DNA of 64,000 bases from Rhodopseudomonas sp. P2A-2r (GTDB lineage: Bacteria; Pseudomonadota; Alphaproteobacteria; Rhizobiales; Xanthobacteraceae), in assembly GCF_026015985.1 (NCBI RefSeq), contig NZ_CP110389.1:4062001-4126000 (forward strand), written 5' to 3'. How positions within the stretch are numbered: position 1 is the first letter of the stretch; every line of letters begins with the position of its first letter. The position numbers were made by a program, and so were the translations under genes. Of this stretch, positions 52,036 to 61,528 are shown piece by piece. The notes beneath the pieces are model-generated. The model did not search any database. It was not told where the DNA came from and saw only the letters and a program-made list of their open reading frames with translations.

Positions 52036-53004
52036 TCATTGAGCGCGGCGCGCAGCGCTCGCATTCAGGCGGTGGAAACGGTCCTGCCAGAACGGGCTCG
52101 AAGTGCCGAACACGTTGTAGCCGACATGGCTGGACACCTTGATGCGATCGAGGATCGACAGCTCGGTGATGGTCTCGTAGCGATTGCTGCGCGGATCGTA
52201 CACGATCAGCTGCAACGGCGATTGATCCAGGATAAAGCGCGATACCGTGTGCTGGGGATCGTTGCCATGCTCTTCGCATATGATCACCGAGTCGCATTGC
52301 AGCAAACGCGTGGCACCCTTGATCGCGTCGATCTCGACGCCTTCGACGTCGAGCTTGATCACGAACTTGTCGGTCGCCGATACCTTGCCGTCGTCGAGCA
52401 GGTTGTCCAGTGCCAGCACGGGCACGTCCTCGCCGCCGGCAGCGTCGCCGACGATGCTCAGCGCCTCATGCTTGGTGCCCGACAGCCGTGCGGTGCCGCG
52501 GCGGTCGCCGACCGCGCACTTCAGCGGCTCGAACCGGCCGTCATTAAGCACGGCGTTGCCGGCAAGAATCGCGAAATTCTGCGACGACGGCTCGATGGCG
52601 AGCGCCCGGTGCGCGCCAAACGGCTTGCTCGACACCAGCACCGACCAGTAGCCGTAGTTGGCGCCGCAATCGAGCAATGTGTAATCGACGTCCACGGAGT
52701 CGCGGAACAGCAGCTCCAGCTCGTCTTCATAAGAGAACGTGCGGTTGAGCAGCTTGCTCCAGTAGCCGTCGCCATAGGGAAAGGCGAACTGGGCGTCGGG
52801 ATTGAGCTTCACAACGATGTCGCGCGCCGGCAGCGTCCTGCGCAGCAGGTTGGCGCACATGTTGTAGCCGCGATGGTAGAACAGCGATGACACCTTGGAG
52901 CCCGCCACCAGCGCCAGCGCAGCCGTGCGTTCCCATGGGCTTGCACCCACGAGAGCGCCTGACGCCCGGTCAAACTGGATGGGAGGCTGCGCGGAGGAGA
53001 TCAC
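52036..53004 (-). CDS. FkbM family methyltransferase embedded in the nuo operon
   Basis: A 322-residue SAM-dependent methyltransferase. The SAM-binding loop is in [16 protein letters not shown], followed by [10 protein letters not shown], and the FkbM hallmark [15 protein letters not shown]. Its GTG/ATG start overlaps nuoD by 4 bp and nuoE follows in 11 bp, so it is translated as part of the complex I operon. FkbM enzymes typically methylate sugars or polyketides, while known complex I methyltransferases are of other families, so either a novel subunit modification or a hitch-hiking gene is possible. Intact frame. Confidence 0.85.
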   Translation of the reverse strand: MISSAQPPIQFDRASGALVGASPWERTAALALVAGSKVSSLFYHRGYNMCANLLRRTLPARDIVVKLNPDAQFAFPYGDGYWSKLLNRTFSYEDELELLFRDSVDVDYTLLDCGANYGYWSVLVSSKPFGAHRALAIEPSSQNFAILAGNAVLNDGRFEPLKCAVGDRRGTARLSGTKHEALSIVGDAAGGEDVPVLALDNLLDDGKVSATDKFVIKLDVEGVEIDAIKGATRLLQCDSVIICEEHGNDPQHTVSRFILDQSPLQLIVYDPRSNRYETITELSILDRIKVSSHVGYNVFGTSSPFWQDRFHRLNASAARRAQ

Positions 53005-54191
53005 CGATCGACCTCTCCAAACACGATGTCGAGGGAGCCGAGGATGGCGGAGACGTCAGCCAGCAGATGGCCCTTGCAGATGAAGTCCATCGCCTGCAGA
53101 TGCGCGAAACCCGGCGCGCGGATCTTGCACTTGTAGGGCTTGTTGGTGCCGTCGGAGACCAGATAGACGCCGAACTCGCCCTTCGGCGCTTCGACGGCGG
53201 CATAGACCTCGCCTTCCGGCACCCGGAAACCTTCGGTGTAGAGCTTGAAGTGGTGGATCAGCGCTTCCATCGAGCGCTTCATCTCGCCACGGCGCGGCGG
53301 CGACACCTTGTGATCGTCGACGACCACCGGGCCCTGCCCGTCCGGCGCGCGCAGCTTGGCGATGCACTGCTTCATGATGCGCACCGACTGGCGCATCTCT
53401 TCCATGCGGATGCAGTAACGATCGTAGCAGTCGCCGTTCTTGCCGATCGGAATGTCGAATTCCATCTCGTCGTAGCATTCGTAGGGCTGGGCCTTGCGAA
53501 GATCCCAGGCTGCGCCCGAGCCGCGCACCATCACGCCGGAGAAGCCCCATTCCCAGGCCTGCGCGAGCGAGACCACGCCGATGTCGACGTTGCGCTGCTT
53601 GAAGATGCGGTTGCCGGTGAGCAGCGTCTCGAGATCCTGCACCACTTCGAGGAACGGATTGCACCACGCCTCGATATCGTCGACCAGCTTGGGCGGCAGA
53701 TCCTGATGCACGCCGCCGATGCGGAAATACGCCGCATGCATGCGCGAGCCGGAGGCGCGCTCGTAAAACACCATCAGCTTCTCGCGCTGCTCGAAGCCCC
53801 ACAGCGGCGGGGTCAGCGCGCCGACGTCCATGGCCTGGGTGGTGACGTTCAGCAGATGCGACAGGATGCGGCCGATCTCGCAATACAGCACGCGGATCAA
53901 CTGGCCGCGGCGCGGCACGGTGATCCCCAGCAGCTTTTCCGCAGCGAGGCAGAAGGCGTGCTCCTGGTTCATCGGCGCGACGTAATCGAGGCGGTCGAAA
54001 TAGGGAATCGCCTGCAGATAGGTCTTCTGCTCGATCAGCTTTTCGGTGCCGCGATGCAGCAGGCCGATATGCGGATCGACGCGCTCGACCACTTCGCCGT
54101 CGAGCTCCAGCACCAGGCGCAGCACGCCGTGCGCCGCCGGATGCTGCGGGCCGAAGTTGATGGTGAAATTACGGAGGGCGGGTTCACCCAT
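53001..54191 (-). CDS. nuoD: NADH-quinone oxidoreductase subunit D
   Basis: 49-kDa-type subunit lining the quinone site. The 396-residue protein begins [20 protein letters not shown] and has [38 protein letters not shown] and the C-terminal DIVFGEVDR. Frame intact. It lies 2 bp after nuoC and overlaps the FkbM-type gene by 4 bp. Confidence 0.97.
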   Translation of the reverse strand: MGEPALRNFTINFGPQHPAAHGVLRLVLELDGEVVERVDPHIGLLHRGTEKLIEQKTYLQAIPYFDRLDYVAPMNQEHAFCLAAEKLLGITVPRRGQLIRVLYCEIGRILSHLLNVTTQAMDVGALTPPLWGFEQREKLMVFYERASGSRMHAAYFRIGGVHQDLPPKLVDDIEAWCNPFLEVVQDLETLLTGNRIFKQRNVDIGVVSLAQAWEWGFSGVMVRGSGAAWDLRKAQPYECYDEMEFDIPIGKNGDCYDRYCIRMEEMRQSVRIMKQCIAKLRAPDGQGPVVVDDHKVSPPRRGEMKRSMEALIHHFKLYTEGFRVPEGEVYAAVEAPKGEFGVYLVSDGTNKPYKCKIRAPGFAHLQAMDFICKGHLLADVSAILGSLDIVFGEVDR

Positions 54192-54193
54192 GG

Positions 54194-54811
54194 CTAGCTC
54201 CCAGCCTTGTCGGTGGCCTTCTCATCGCCCGGGATGGTGTAGTCGGCACCTTCCCATGGCGAGAGGAAATCGAACTTGCGGAATTCCTGATTGAGCCGGA
54301 CCGGCTCATAAACCACGCGCTTTTCCTGATCGTCGTAGCGCACTTCGACGAAGCCGGAGAGCGGGAAGTCCTTGCGCAGCGGGTGGCCATCAAAACCATA
54401 ATCGGTCAACAGCCGGCGCATGTCGGGATGGCCGGTGAAGATCACGCCATAGAGATCGTAGGTCTCGCGCTCGAACCAGTCGGCACCGGGAAACACCGTG
54501 ATGATCGATGGCACCTGGGTGGTCTCGGAGGCCGCGGCCTTGAGCCGGATGCGGGCGTTCAGCGTCGGCGACATCAGGTGGTAGACCACCTCGAAGCGCT
54601 GCTCGCGGCCGGGATAGTCCACCGCGGTGACGTCGATGAAGTTGACGAAGCGGCAGCCGGGTTCGTCACGCAGGAAGCGCACGACATCGACGATCCTGGC
54701 GGCCTCGACCGCAAGGGTCAGATCGCCGAAAGCGACCGAGGCGCCGGTGACAGCGCCGGGCAGCGCGCTGACGATCGTCTGGCCCAGCGTGTTGAGTGTG
54801 CCGTCGTCCAT
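54194..54811 (-). CDS. nuoC: NADH-quinone oxidoreductase subunit C
   Basis: 30-kDa-type peripheral subunit, 205 residues, with the signature [20 protein letters not shown] and [20 protein letters not shown]. The ATG at 54811 ([10 protein letters not shown]) is chosen over upstream frame that is nuoB shadow. It is separate from nuoD, not fused. Confidence 0.97.
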   Translation of the reverse strand: MDDGTLNTLGQTIVSALPGAVTGASVAFGDLTLAVEAARIVDVVRFLRDEPGCRFVNFIDVTAVDYPGREQRFEVVYHLMSPTLNARIRLKAAASETTQVPSIITVFPGADWFERETYDLYGVIFTGHPDMRRLLTDYGFDGHPLRKDFPLSGFVEVRYDDQEKRVVYEPVRLNQEFRKFDFLSPWEGADYTIPGDEKATDKAGS

Positions 54812-54821
54812 AACTTCAGCC

Positions 54822-55448
54822 TTAACGTTCGATGGTTCCGGTGCGTCGGATCTTCTTCTGCAGCAGCAGAACGCCGTAGAGCAACGCCTCGGCGGTCGGC
54901 GGGCAGCCGGGCACGTAGATGTCGACGGGCACGATGCGATCGCAACCGCGCACCACCGAATAGGAATAGTGGTAGTAGCCGCCGCCATTGGCGCAGGAGC
55001 CCATCGAGATGACGTAGCGCGGCTCCGGCATCTGGTCGTAGACCTTGCGCAGCGCCGGGGCCATCTTGTTGGTCAGCGTGCCGGCCACGATCATCACGTC
55101 GGACTGCCGCGGCGAGGCGCGCGGCGCGAAGCCGAAACGCTCGACGTCGTAGCGCGGCATCGACACCTGCATCATCTCGACGGCGCAGCAGGCCAGACCG
55201 AAGGTCATCCACATCAGCGAGCCGGTGCGGGCCCAGGTGATCAGGTCGTCGGCGGCGGCGATGAAGAAGCCCTTGTCGGACAGCTCGGCATTGACCTCGA
55301 GGAAATACGGATCGTTCGCCCCCACCGGCTTGCCGGTGTTGGGATCGATGATGCCGGAGGGCGCACGCGCCACCAGCGGCTGCGCGCCGACCGGCCGGGC
55401 CGACGGCGTCGGCTGCATTGAGGACGAGGACACGGGGCTCAATCCCAT
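54822..55448 (-). CDS. nuoB: NADH-quinone oxidoreductase subunit B
   Basis: Carries cluster N2, the last Fe-S centre before quinone. The 208-residue protein shows the cluster ligands in [30 protein letters not shown] and [15 protein letters not shown]. Its N-terminal 40 residues are low-complexity. The ATG at 55448 overlaps the nuoA 3' end by 10 bp; another start at 55418 is possible. Confidence 0.96.
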   Translation of the reverse strand: MGLSPVSSSSMQPTPSARPVGAQPLVARAPSGIIDPNTGKPVGANDPYFLEVNAELSDKGFFIAAADDLITWARTGSLMWMTFGLACCAVEMMQVSMPRYDVERFGFAPRASPRQSDVMIVAGTLTNKMAPALRKVYDQMPEPRYVISMGSCANGGGYYHYSYSVVRGCDRIVPVDIYVPGCPPTAEALLYGVLLLQKKIRRTGTIER

Positions 55449-55804
55449 TCGAGCGCGCCTTTCTTCCATTCGTAGGCGAAGCCGACGGTGAGCACGCCGA
55501 GGAATACAATCATCGACCAGAAGCCGGTGGCGCCGAGCTTCCCGAAGGCCACCGCCCAGGGAAACAGGAACGCCACTTCGAGATCGAAGATGATGAACAG
55601 GATCGCCACCAGATAGAACCGCACGTCGAACTTCATGCGGGCGTCATCAAAAGCGTTGAATCCGCATTCATAGGCGGACAGCTTTTCCGGATCCGGGCTC
55701 TGATAAGCGACCAGGAAGGGGGCGATCAGCAGCGCCGCGCCGATCACCGTCGCAATGCCGATAAAGACCACGAGTGGAAGATAGTTCTGCAAGATGCCGT
55801 TCAT
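55439..55804 (-). CDS. nuoA: NADH-quinone oxidoreductase subunit A
   Basis: Three-helix membrane subunit, 121 residues, with the conserved loop [20 protein letters not shown] and [20 protein letters not shown]. The ATG at 55804 has AAGGG upstream. First gene of the nuo operon; its promoter must lie in 55805-56096, where TTGCGC followed 17 bases later by TAAGCC on the minus strand is a weak candidate. Confidence 0.97.
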   Translation of the reverse strand: MNGILQNYLPLVVFIGIATVIGAALLIAPFLVAYQSPDPEKLSAYECGFNAFDDARMKFDVRFYLVAILFIIFDLEVAFLFPWAVAFGKLGATGFWSMIVFLGVLTVGFAYEWKKGALEWD

Positions 55805-56096
55805 CGGCGATCCCTTACCCCGCGGCGCCCGCCCGCAGATTCGAAGACATTGGAATTGTTCGAGGCTTAGCGCAGCGCAACAAGGGGCGCAAGACGCGCA
55901 ACGCCAGCTACGCACTCCCTGCACGGCTGGACTGCGCCCGGCGATGACCTGGGAACAGCGACGCTCCGGAACGCCGCCACACGGCTCGCTGCAGCATCGC
56001 GTGCAGTTCGCCTCTGCCCACTTCCAAAGGTTGTATATATCTTGCCATAAACCTAAGAGTGCATGAAATTGTTTGTGCACGTTTGGGAGAAACGTC

Positions 56097-56624
56097 ATGG
56101 CAGAAGCCCCATCCTTTTCCGACGAAGCCATCCAGGCAGCCGTCGCCTCGGCAAAGTCCTATTACGACAAGCGCGACCTCCAGGCCGAACGGCCGCAACT
56201 CGGCCTCGACGACGGGCATATGGCCATATGGCCAAACGTCGTTGCGAGGCGCGCTCCCGAGCTCGTTTTAACTCGTCACCCACCGAGCCGCTCGATAGGG
56301 CGGACGTCCTCACAGATGGCCTTTTGCCGCCGCACCCTCAGGTCGATACTTCTCGGTTTGGCCATAAAAGGTCTGATCGGATCCCCCGCTGTCGTCGCCG
56401 CCGAGCTTAGCTGCGCGCACTACGCTGTCTTTAAAAAGCTCCCGAACGGCTTTCGGGAAATCGCGAGCGGCAGTCTCGTCGGCGGTGCCGAGATATTCGT
56501 TTTATCGAACGGCTATTGCTGCGACAACGGCCCCGCGCTTTCACGTTATTCTGGTCGGCCGGCTCCCCTGGGCGAACACTGGTCATGTCGTCATGCATCC
56601 GGCGACGAGCTTGAGGTCAGGTAG
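56097..56624 (+). CDS. Hypothetical protein, possibly a composite of two genes
   Basis: A 175-codon frame with GGGAG before the ATG. The first 40 residues ([20 protein letters not shown]) look like a soluble helical N terminus. From an internal ATG at 56316 the product instead looks like a secreted protein, with basic residues, a hydrophobic stretch ([20 protein letters not shown]) and several cysteines after it. This suggests fusion of a truncated gene with another, in a region of low gene density. No family recognised; either start may be real. Confidence 0.4.
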   Translation: MAEAPSFSDEAIQAAVASAKSYYDKRDLQAERPQLGLDDGHMAIWPNVVARRAPELVLTRHPPSRSIGRTSSQMAFCRRTLRSILLGLAIKGLIGSPAVVAAELSCAHYAVFKKLPNGFREIASGSLVGGAEIFVLSNGYCCDNGPALSRYSGRPAPLGEHWSCRHASGDELEVR

Positions 56625-56756
56625 TGGTATCTGCACCGCCGAAACACATGCGGCGGCCTCCCGCCGAAGCCAGCACCATCACGCGATCAGCTAAACAACA
56701 AAGCCCGCACAACGCCGCAGCCGCACTTAGCGGCCGTCTAGGCTACGGTCTGCATG

Positions 56757-56960
56757 ATGTCCTGGGATATCCACTTCGCCAACCCGATCGAATTGCCGTC
56801 GGGCAAGCTTCTCTTCACTCTGCGGGATGCCGGCCTCCACATCGTCGGCCTGCCGAAGGCCGAGCAGAACAAGCCGGCTTGGCAGAACGCGATGCATGTT
56901 CTCATTCAGGCGGCGGATCATCTCGGCCCGGCCCGGCACGACTATAAGGCCGATCTAATT
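56757..56960 (+). pseudogene. Remnant of a small conserved-type hypothetical protein
   Basis: The first 60 or so codons read MSWDIHFANPIELPSGKLLF and AEQNKPAWQNAMHVLIQAAD, the kind of N terminus found in small Bradyrhizobium hypothetical proteins. After about 56940 the reading frame continues through DNA occupied by other genes and loses any such character, so the 3' end seems lost or shifted. No convincing ribosome-binding site. End point approximate. Confidence 0.4.
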
Positions 56961-57146
56961 CTCATGGAGACGGTACTGCTGCTCAGCGTCGTCGGCGAGT
57001 TCCGTGGTATCGGCATCGTTCAACAGCCGCGAGATCCGCCAGCCCTCAACATTCCCGCTTTCACGGGATCTTCGCCGGAGGCGGTGGGCAGCGATGATGA
57101 GGCGGGCCTTTCGGATTGGATCGAGGCGCTTGAGATCGTCGATCAT
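56955..57146 (-). CDS. Small hypothetical protein (63 residues)
   Basis: Begins MIDDLKRLDPIRKARLIIAA with AGGAG eight bases upstream, which is the main support. The product is charged and helical with an arginine-rich middle (HRLRRRSRESGNVEGWRISR) and an acidic C-terminal part. No known domain. It lies on the opposite strand within the accessory zone next to tRNA-Asp. Confidence 0.5.
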   Translation of the reverse strand: MIDDLKRLDPIRKARLIIAAHRLRRRSRESGNVEGWRISRLLNDADTTELADDAEQQYRLHEN

Positions 57147-57387
57147 CTGCGTCGCTCCTGTGTCACATACCGGACCCAACAGGAGGAATCGCACTACGTT
57201 CCATCCAGCGCCCCGATGGCCTCCATCACGAGCAGCCGGCGAAAGCCCGTGCGAACAGGTCCTCCCGATGCGCCCAACGGGCAAGACGCGTCGGTACATT
57301 CGTCGGTAGATGCTCAGCTGGACGGCTTCGCTTCCTTGCACGACTTCCGGATTGACAGCGGCCGGTGGCGCAGTTCTCTAAAGCACC

Positions 57388-57564
57388 ATGGGACAGATCG
57401 ACCAGGCAAAGCGGTGCCCTCACTGCGGATCGCAAATGGCGCTGGCGCTGCCGCCGGGCGGGCGCGGCCCGCGCATGCTGCGCTGCTTCGAGTGCGACGG
57501 CCCCGATCCGATCAAGAGCGAAGCGGTAAACTGGATCAGGGGCGAGCTTCGCCCGCCAAAATAG
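57388..57564 (+). CDS. Small CxxC zinc-ribbon-like protein (58 residues)
   Basis: A 58-residue gene too short to be picked up easily. It starts MGQIDQAKRCPHCGSQMALA and continues with LRCFECDGPDPIKSEAV, giving two CxxC pairs about 20 residues apart, the pattern of a single zinc ribbon. The ending GELRPPK and overall form are typical of a family frequent in Bradyrhizobium genomes. Function unknown; nucleic-acid or protein binding is possible. Confidence 0.65.
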   Translation: MGQIDQAKRCPHCGSQMALALPPGGRGPRMLRCFECDGPDPIKSEAVNWIRGELRPPK

Positions 57565-57675
57565 GTCGCGGCTCCAGGTTTGACCGAGCTTGCTGACTAG
57601 GCGGTCCAGCAGCCGCCCGCCTCATAGCAACGACCTGGATGATGCAATTTTGAAACCGACTGCTTCACCCCTGCA

Positions 57676-57885
57676 CTAGTGAGGGACGATATCAGTTTTT
57701 GCGTCCTCTGGCGGCCGTTCCCCATTGCCGCCAGCGCTTCGCTCAACTTCGGCGCCGCACTTCCTGCATTGAAACGTCTGAATCTCAAAGTGCACGCCGA
57801 GGACCGGGTGAGGGCTCCGCCGCGTCAAGCCCATGTACGCTCCGCATACGCACTCAAGACGATGGTGAGATCCGAAGTGGGGCAA
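57676..57885 (-). CDS. Small zinc-ribbon-like protein or fragment (69 residues)
   Basis: Reads LECVCGAYMGLTRRSPHP then FEIQTFQCRKCGAEVERSAG, with paired cysteines (CxC and CxxC) about 30 residues apart. The layout matches small zinc-ribbon proteins common in Bradyrhizobium. Only a TTG start (57885) with GGAG seven bases upstream is available before an in-frame stop, so it may be a 5'-truncated remnant. Confidence 0.5.
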   Translation of the reverse strand: MPHFGSHHRLECVCGAYMGLTRRSPHPVLGVHFEIQTFQCRKCGAEVERSAGGNGERPPEDAKTDIVPH

Positions 57886-58359
57886 CAGAAACTCCAGCGA
57901 ATGATTCGTGCAATCTTAGATGGAAGGCTTGGAGTTTGTCTGTCCGATGGGTAGCTTAAGGGGCGATGCTCGCCTGATTGATCTCAGGGTGGCGAATGAA
58001 CCTGCCGTGGCCAATGGTGCCGGCGAGATCCAGCAACGCCATATCGCAAGTTTTCAGACATGCGCCGCTCAGGTGCCGTCGAAGCCACGACTGGCAGAGT
58101 CGATCCCGCGGCGCTCGCCGGCAAGATGGCCAATTCGATCGACACCAATCGCGATCTGCAGGCCACCTACCGGCCTCACAGCGCGGCGCTGGTTCGGCTC
58201 GCAGCCGAAGCGCGGGCGCGTGGCGGTCTCTGCTGCGCTCTGCAGGCACCAAGGAAGGCGCCGCGTGATGGCGAACGAGAACGAAACAGGCGCACGGAGT
58301 CGAAAGTGCCTTGGGATGGAGTCGAAACTGGAATTCGGGGGATCTGCTAAGGTGCTGAA
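57886..58359. other. Non-coding or degenerate stretch next to tRNA-Asp
   Basis: Short overlapping frames occur on both strands but none has a good start, a recognised domain or consistent codon structure. No integrase, insertion sequence or copy of the tRNA 3' end could be found by eye. It is best read as degenerate accessory DNA. Confidence 0.4.
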
Positions 58360-58373
58360 CCAGTTTATAAAAC

Positions 58374-58450
58374 TGGCGCGAGAGACGGGACTCGAACCCG
58401 CGACCTCTGCCGTGACAGGGCAGCGCTCTAACCAACTGAGCTACTCCCGC
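58374..58450 (-). tRNA. tRNA-Asp (GTC anticodon)
   Basis: 77 bases on the minus strand including encoded CCA. The acceptor GCGGGAG pairs with CTCTCGC (one G-U). The D arm AGCTCAGTTGGTTAGAGC, anticodon stem CTGCC/GGCAG around loop CTGTCAC (anticodon GTC) and T loop GGTTCGAGTCC are all present. A 7-bp hairpin, CCAGTTT / AAACTGG (58360-58376), overlaps the CCA end. A promoter lies at 58482-58510. Confidence 0.96.
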
Positions 58451-58481
58451 GTGGATCGTTTGCAATCCCGCAGTGAGGGTG

Positions 58482-58510
58482 GACATAAAGGGGTGACCAA
58501 TTGAAGTCAA
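58482..58510 (-). promoter_or_regulatory. Promoter of tRNA-Asp
   Basis: Minus-strand TTGACT (58505-58510) and TATGTC (58482-58487) are exactly 17 bases apart, placing the start about 25 bases before the mature tRNA 5' end. Near-consensus -35 and correct spacing. Confidence 0.65.
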
Positions 58511-58670
58511 GGACGTTGCGAAAGCCCTTTTTCATTCGGCCTTCGATGATCGCCGATGCGAATAACCGGCTATTTGCAGGGCAAACAGCGTAGTCAGCCG
58601 GCCCCCGAATCGTTTAAGCCCTGCGGGCCTTAGGTTTCCAGGATCACACCAACGAGGAGGGCCAGAATTC

Positions 58671-59021
58671 ATGGCGAAAAAAGCAGTTACCGCGACCCCG
58701 GCCGCAGCGAAGACCGCCGCTGCAGCCAAAAAGGCCGCCGCCCCCGCCACCGTCACCCTCAAGCACCTCGCCGCCGCCCTGGCGGAAGAGCATGAGTTGT
58801 CGAAGAAGAAGGCAGAAGAGATTCTCGGCGACATGGTCGGCCGCATCACCAAGCACCTCAAGAAGGGCGAGCGGATTCGCATCGTCGGTCTCGGCATCCT
58901 GCAGGTGCGCAAGCGCGCCGCCCGCATGGGCCGCAACCCCGCCACCGGCGAAGCGATCCAGATCAAGGCCAGCAAGAAGGTCGCGTTCCGCGCCGCCAAG
59001 GAACTGAAGGAAGCCGTCTAG
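58671..59021 (+). CDS. HU family DNA-binding protein with Ala/Lys-rich N-terminal extension
   Basis: Nucleoid protein, 116 residues. Residues 1-27 are a low-complexity Ala/Lys/Pro tail (ATPAAAKTAAAAKKAAAPA) resembling histone H1 tails. The rest is an HU fold: LKHLAAALAEEHELSKKKAE, GLGILQVRKRAARMGRNPAT with the DNA-binding arm, and a C-terminal VAFRAAKELKEAV. GAGGAGG precedes the ATG. Tailed HU proteins are known in related alphaproteobacteria; the tail probably adds non-specific DNA compaction. Confidence 0.93.
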   Translation: MAKKAVTATPAAAKTAAAAKKAAAPATVTLKHLAAALAEEHELSKKKAEEILGDMVGRITKHLKKGERIRIVGLGILQVRKRAARMGRNPATGEAIQIKASKKVAFRAAKELKEAV

Positions 59022-59094
59022 GCTTTATCAGCGATTCGACACTCCGGGCCGCCGCGCGGCGGTCCGGGACGGTGCGCCCTCCAGCCATACGGTG

Positions 59095-60351
59095 ATGCCA
59101 GTGACCTCCATCGCGTTCACGCACACCGTCACCGAGCGCTTCCTGCGCTATGTGGTGATCGACACCCAGTCCGATCCCTCCTCCCCCACCTGCCCGTCCA
59201 CCGAAAAGCAGAAGGATCTCGGCCGCCTGCTCGCCGCCGAGCTGCGCGAGATCGGGCTCGCCGACGCGCATCTGGACGAGCACGGCTACGTCTACGCAAC
59301 GATCCCCGCGACATCCGACAAAAAAGTGCCGGTGATCTGCTTCTGCTCGCACATGGACACCTCGCCGGATTGCACCGGAAAGGACGTCAAGCCGCAGATC
59401 GTCAGCAATTATCAGGGCGGCGACATCGTGCTGCCCGGCGACCCAACGCAGGTGATCCGCGCCGCCGACAACCCGGCTTTGGCCGACCAGATCGGCCACG
59501 ACATCATCACCTCCGACGGCACCACGCTGCTCGGCGCCGACAACAAGGCCGGCCTCGCCGAGATCATGGACGCGGCGCGCTTCCTGGTCGCCAACCCCGC
59601 CATCAAGCACGGCGTCATCAAAATCCTGTTCACGCCGGACGAGGAGATCGGCCGCGGCGTCGACAAGGTCGACCTGCAAAAACTCGGCGCCGATTTCGCC
59701 TACACCATGGACGGCGAGACCGCCGGCCACATCGAGGACGAGACCTTTTCGGCTGATGGCACGGTGATCACCATCGAGGGGGTCAGCACCCATCCCGGCT
59801 TCGCCAAGGGCAAGATGGAGCACGCCATCAAGATCGCGGCGGCGATCGTCGACCGGCTGCCCAAGGACTCCTGCTCGCCCGAGACCACCGAGGGCAAGGA
59901 AGGTTTCCTGCATCCGATCAGCATTTCCGGCGCGCTGGAAAAAGCCACGGTGAGTTTCATCGTGCGCGATTTCACCGATGCCGGGCTCGCCGAAAAGGAA
60001 GCGCTGCTGCATGCCATCGTCGACGATGTGATGCGCGACTATCCGCATTCCACCGCGTCGCTGGAGATCAAGCACCAGTACCGCAACATGAAGCAGGTGA
60101 TCGACCTGCATCCTCATATCGTCGACTACGCCATGGAGGCGATCCGCCGCGCTGGCCTTGAGCCGAAGCGCACCAGCATCCGCGGCGGCACCGACGGCTC
60201 GCGGCTGTCGTTCATGGGCCTGCCCTGCCCCAACATTTTTGCGGGCGAACACGCCTTCCACGGCCGCACCGAATGGGTCAGCCGCCAGGACATGGAAAAG
60301 GCCGTGCAGACCATCGTGCATCTGGCGATGATCTGGGAAGAACGCGCCTAA
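59095..60351 (+). CDS. pepT: Peptidase T (tripeptide aminopeptidase)
   Basis: M20B zinc aminopeptidase removing the N-terminal residue of tripeptides. The 418-residue protein has metal-ligand motifs CSHMDTSPDC, LGADNKAGL, LFTPDEEIGRG, MDGETAG and the late GEHAFHGRTEWVS. The dimerisation insert lies between. The ATG at 59095 follows a GTG codon that could also initiate. No operon partner is evident. Confidence 0.93.
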   Translation: MPVTSIAFTHTVTERFLRYVVIDTQSDPSSPTCPSTEKQKDLGRLLAAELREIGLADAHLDEHGYVYATIPATSDKKVPVICFCSHMDTSPDCTGKDVKPQIVSNYQGGDIVLPGDPTQVIRAADNPALADQIGHDIITSDGTTLLGADNKAGLAEIMDAARFLVANPAIKHGVIKILFTPDEEIGRGVDKVDLQKLGADFAYTMDGETAGHIEDETFSADGTVITIEGVSTHPGFAKGKMEHAIKIAAAIVDRLPKDSCSPETTEGKEGFLHPISISGALEKATVSFIVRDFTDAGLAEKEALLHAIVDDVMRDYPHSTASLEIKHQYRNMKQVIDLHPHIVDYAMEAIRRAGLEPKRTSIRGGTDGSRLSFMGLPCPNIFAGEHAFHGRTEWVSRQDMEKAVQTIVHLAMIWEERA

Positions 60352-60480
60352 GGCTGCCAGCGCCCAGCCGAATACCTGCGACAATCTGCGCCGCCAGAAT
60401 GGCGGCACGCGACGATCTCGCCCGGCTGAATCCCTCGCGGTTTGATGCACTGGTCCGTTCATGACGAACGGAAACAGCCA

Positions 60481-61363
60481 GTGATCGATTCAACTGACGA
60501 CTCCCTGGTGGCCCTGCTCGCGCCCGCGCGCCTGACTCATATTGTCGACATCGGCGCCAATCCGATCGACGGCGACGCGCCCTACAAGGCGATGCTGGAA
60601 CGCCGCCTCTGCCGCGTCACCGGATTCGATCCGCATCCCCAGGCGCTGGCCCGGCTCAACGCCGCCAAGGGCGATCTCGAAACCTATCTGCCCTATGCGA
60701 TCGGCGATGGTGAGACTCATACGCTGAAAATCTGCCGCGGCATCGGCTTCGCCAGCCTGCTGCAGCCCGACGACAAGACGCTGATGCATTTCCCGCGCTT
60801 CACGGAACTCGGCCGCGTGATCGGCGAGATCGACGCTCGCCACACAGCGGCTGGACGACATCGCCGAACTGACGCCCTTCGACCTGCTGAAGATCGACAT
60901 TCAGGGATCGGAACTGTCGGTGTTCCGCCACGGCCGCGCACGGCTGACCCGGGCCGTCGCCGTTCACACCGAGGTTTCCTTCGTGCCGCTGTACAAGGAT
61001 CAGCCGGTGTTCGGCGACGTCGATCTGGAACTGCGCAGCCTCGGCTTCATCCCGCACATGTTCGCGGCCATCAACAAGAAGATGATCGCGCCGATGATGG
61101 GGCCCAATCCGGCCGCAGCCCTCAACCAGCTGGTCGAGGCCGACGTGGTCTATGTACGCAATTTCATCGAGGCCGAGGCGATGGACGCCGAGCAGCTTAA
61201 GCATCTCGCGCTCGTCGCGCACCATTGCTACGGCTCGTTCGACCTCGCGGCTAACTGCCTGCATCACCTGGTTCGCCGCAAGGCGGTGCCCGCCGACGCC
61301 GGCAATCGCTACGTCCTGCGGCTGGCGGCGGCCCGCCCGGCGCCCGTGCGCGCCACCGCCTGA
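60481..61363 (+). CDS. FkbM family methyltransferase (one frameshift in this sequence)
   Basis: SAM-dependent methyltransferase, 293 residues after correction. LTHIVDIGANPIDGD carries the SAM loop, then RVTGFDPHPQA and FDLLKIDIQGSELSVF. Near 60834-60837 GACGCTCGCC has one extra base; reading GACGTCGCC joins GEID to VATQRLDDIAEL and makes the total divisible by three. The GTG at 60481 gives the expected N terminus (IDSTDDSLVALLAPARL); an ATG at 60445 is an alternative. Substrate unknown. It is only distantly similar to the FkbM-type protein in the nuo operon. Confidence 0.8.
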
Positions 61364-61528
61364 CGCCCACGACGCGGCGGCAACGCTGGCATCGCCGCTC
61401 CCGCGATTTTGATGGCCGCATGATGCAGGGCTGCATCCCCCTCACGCGCCTCGCCAAAGCACCCCGCCCATGCCATTTCTGACTCGGATGCTGCGCCGCA
61501 CCATGGACAGCCCCGGAGCCACGATTCG

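Noticed and set aside
57956..58510. 184-codon minus-strand frame containing AGVAQLVRALPCHGRGRGFE
   Set aside because: This phrase is the well-known spurious translation of a tRNA gene; it is tRNA-Asp read as protein.
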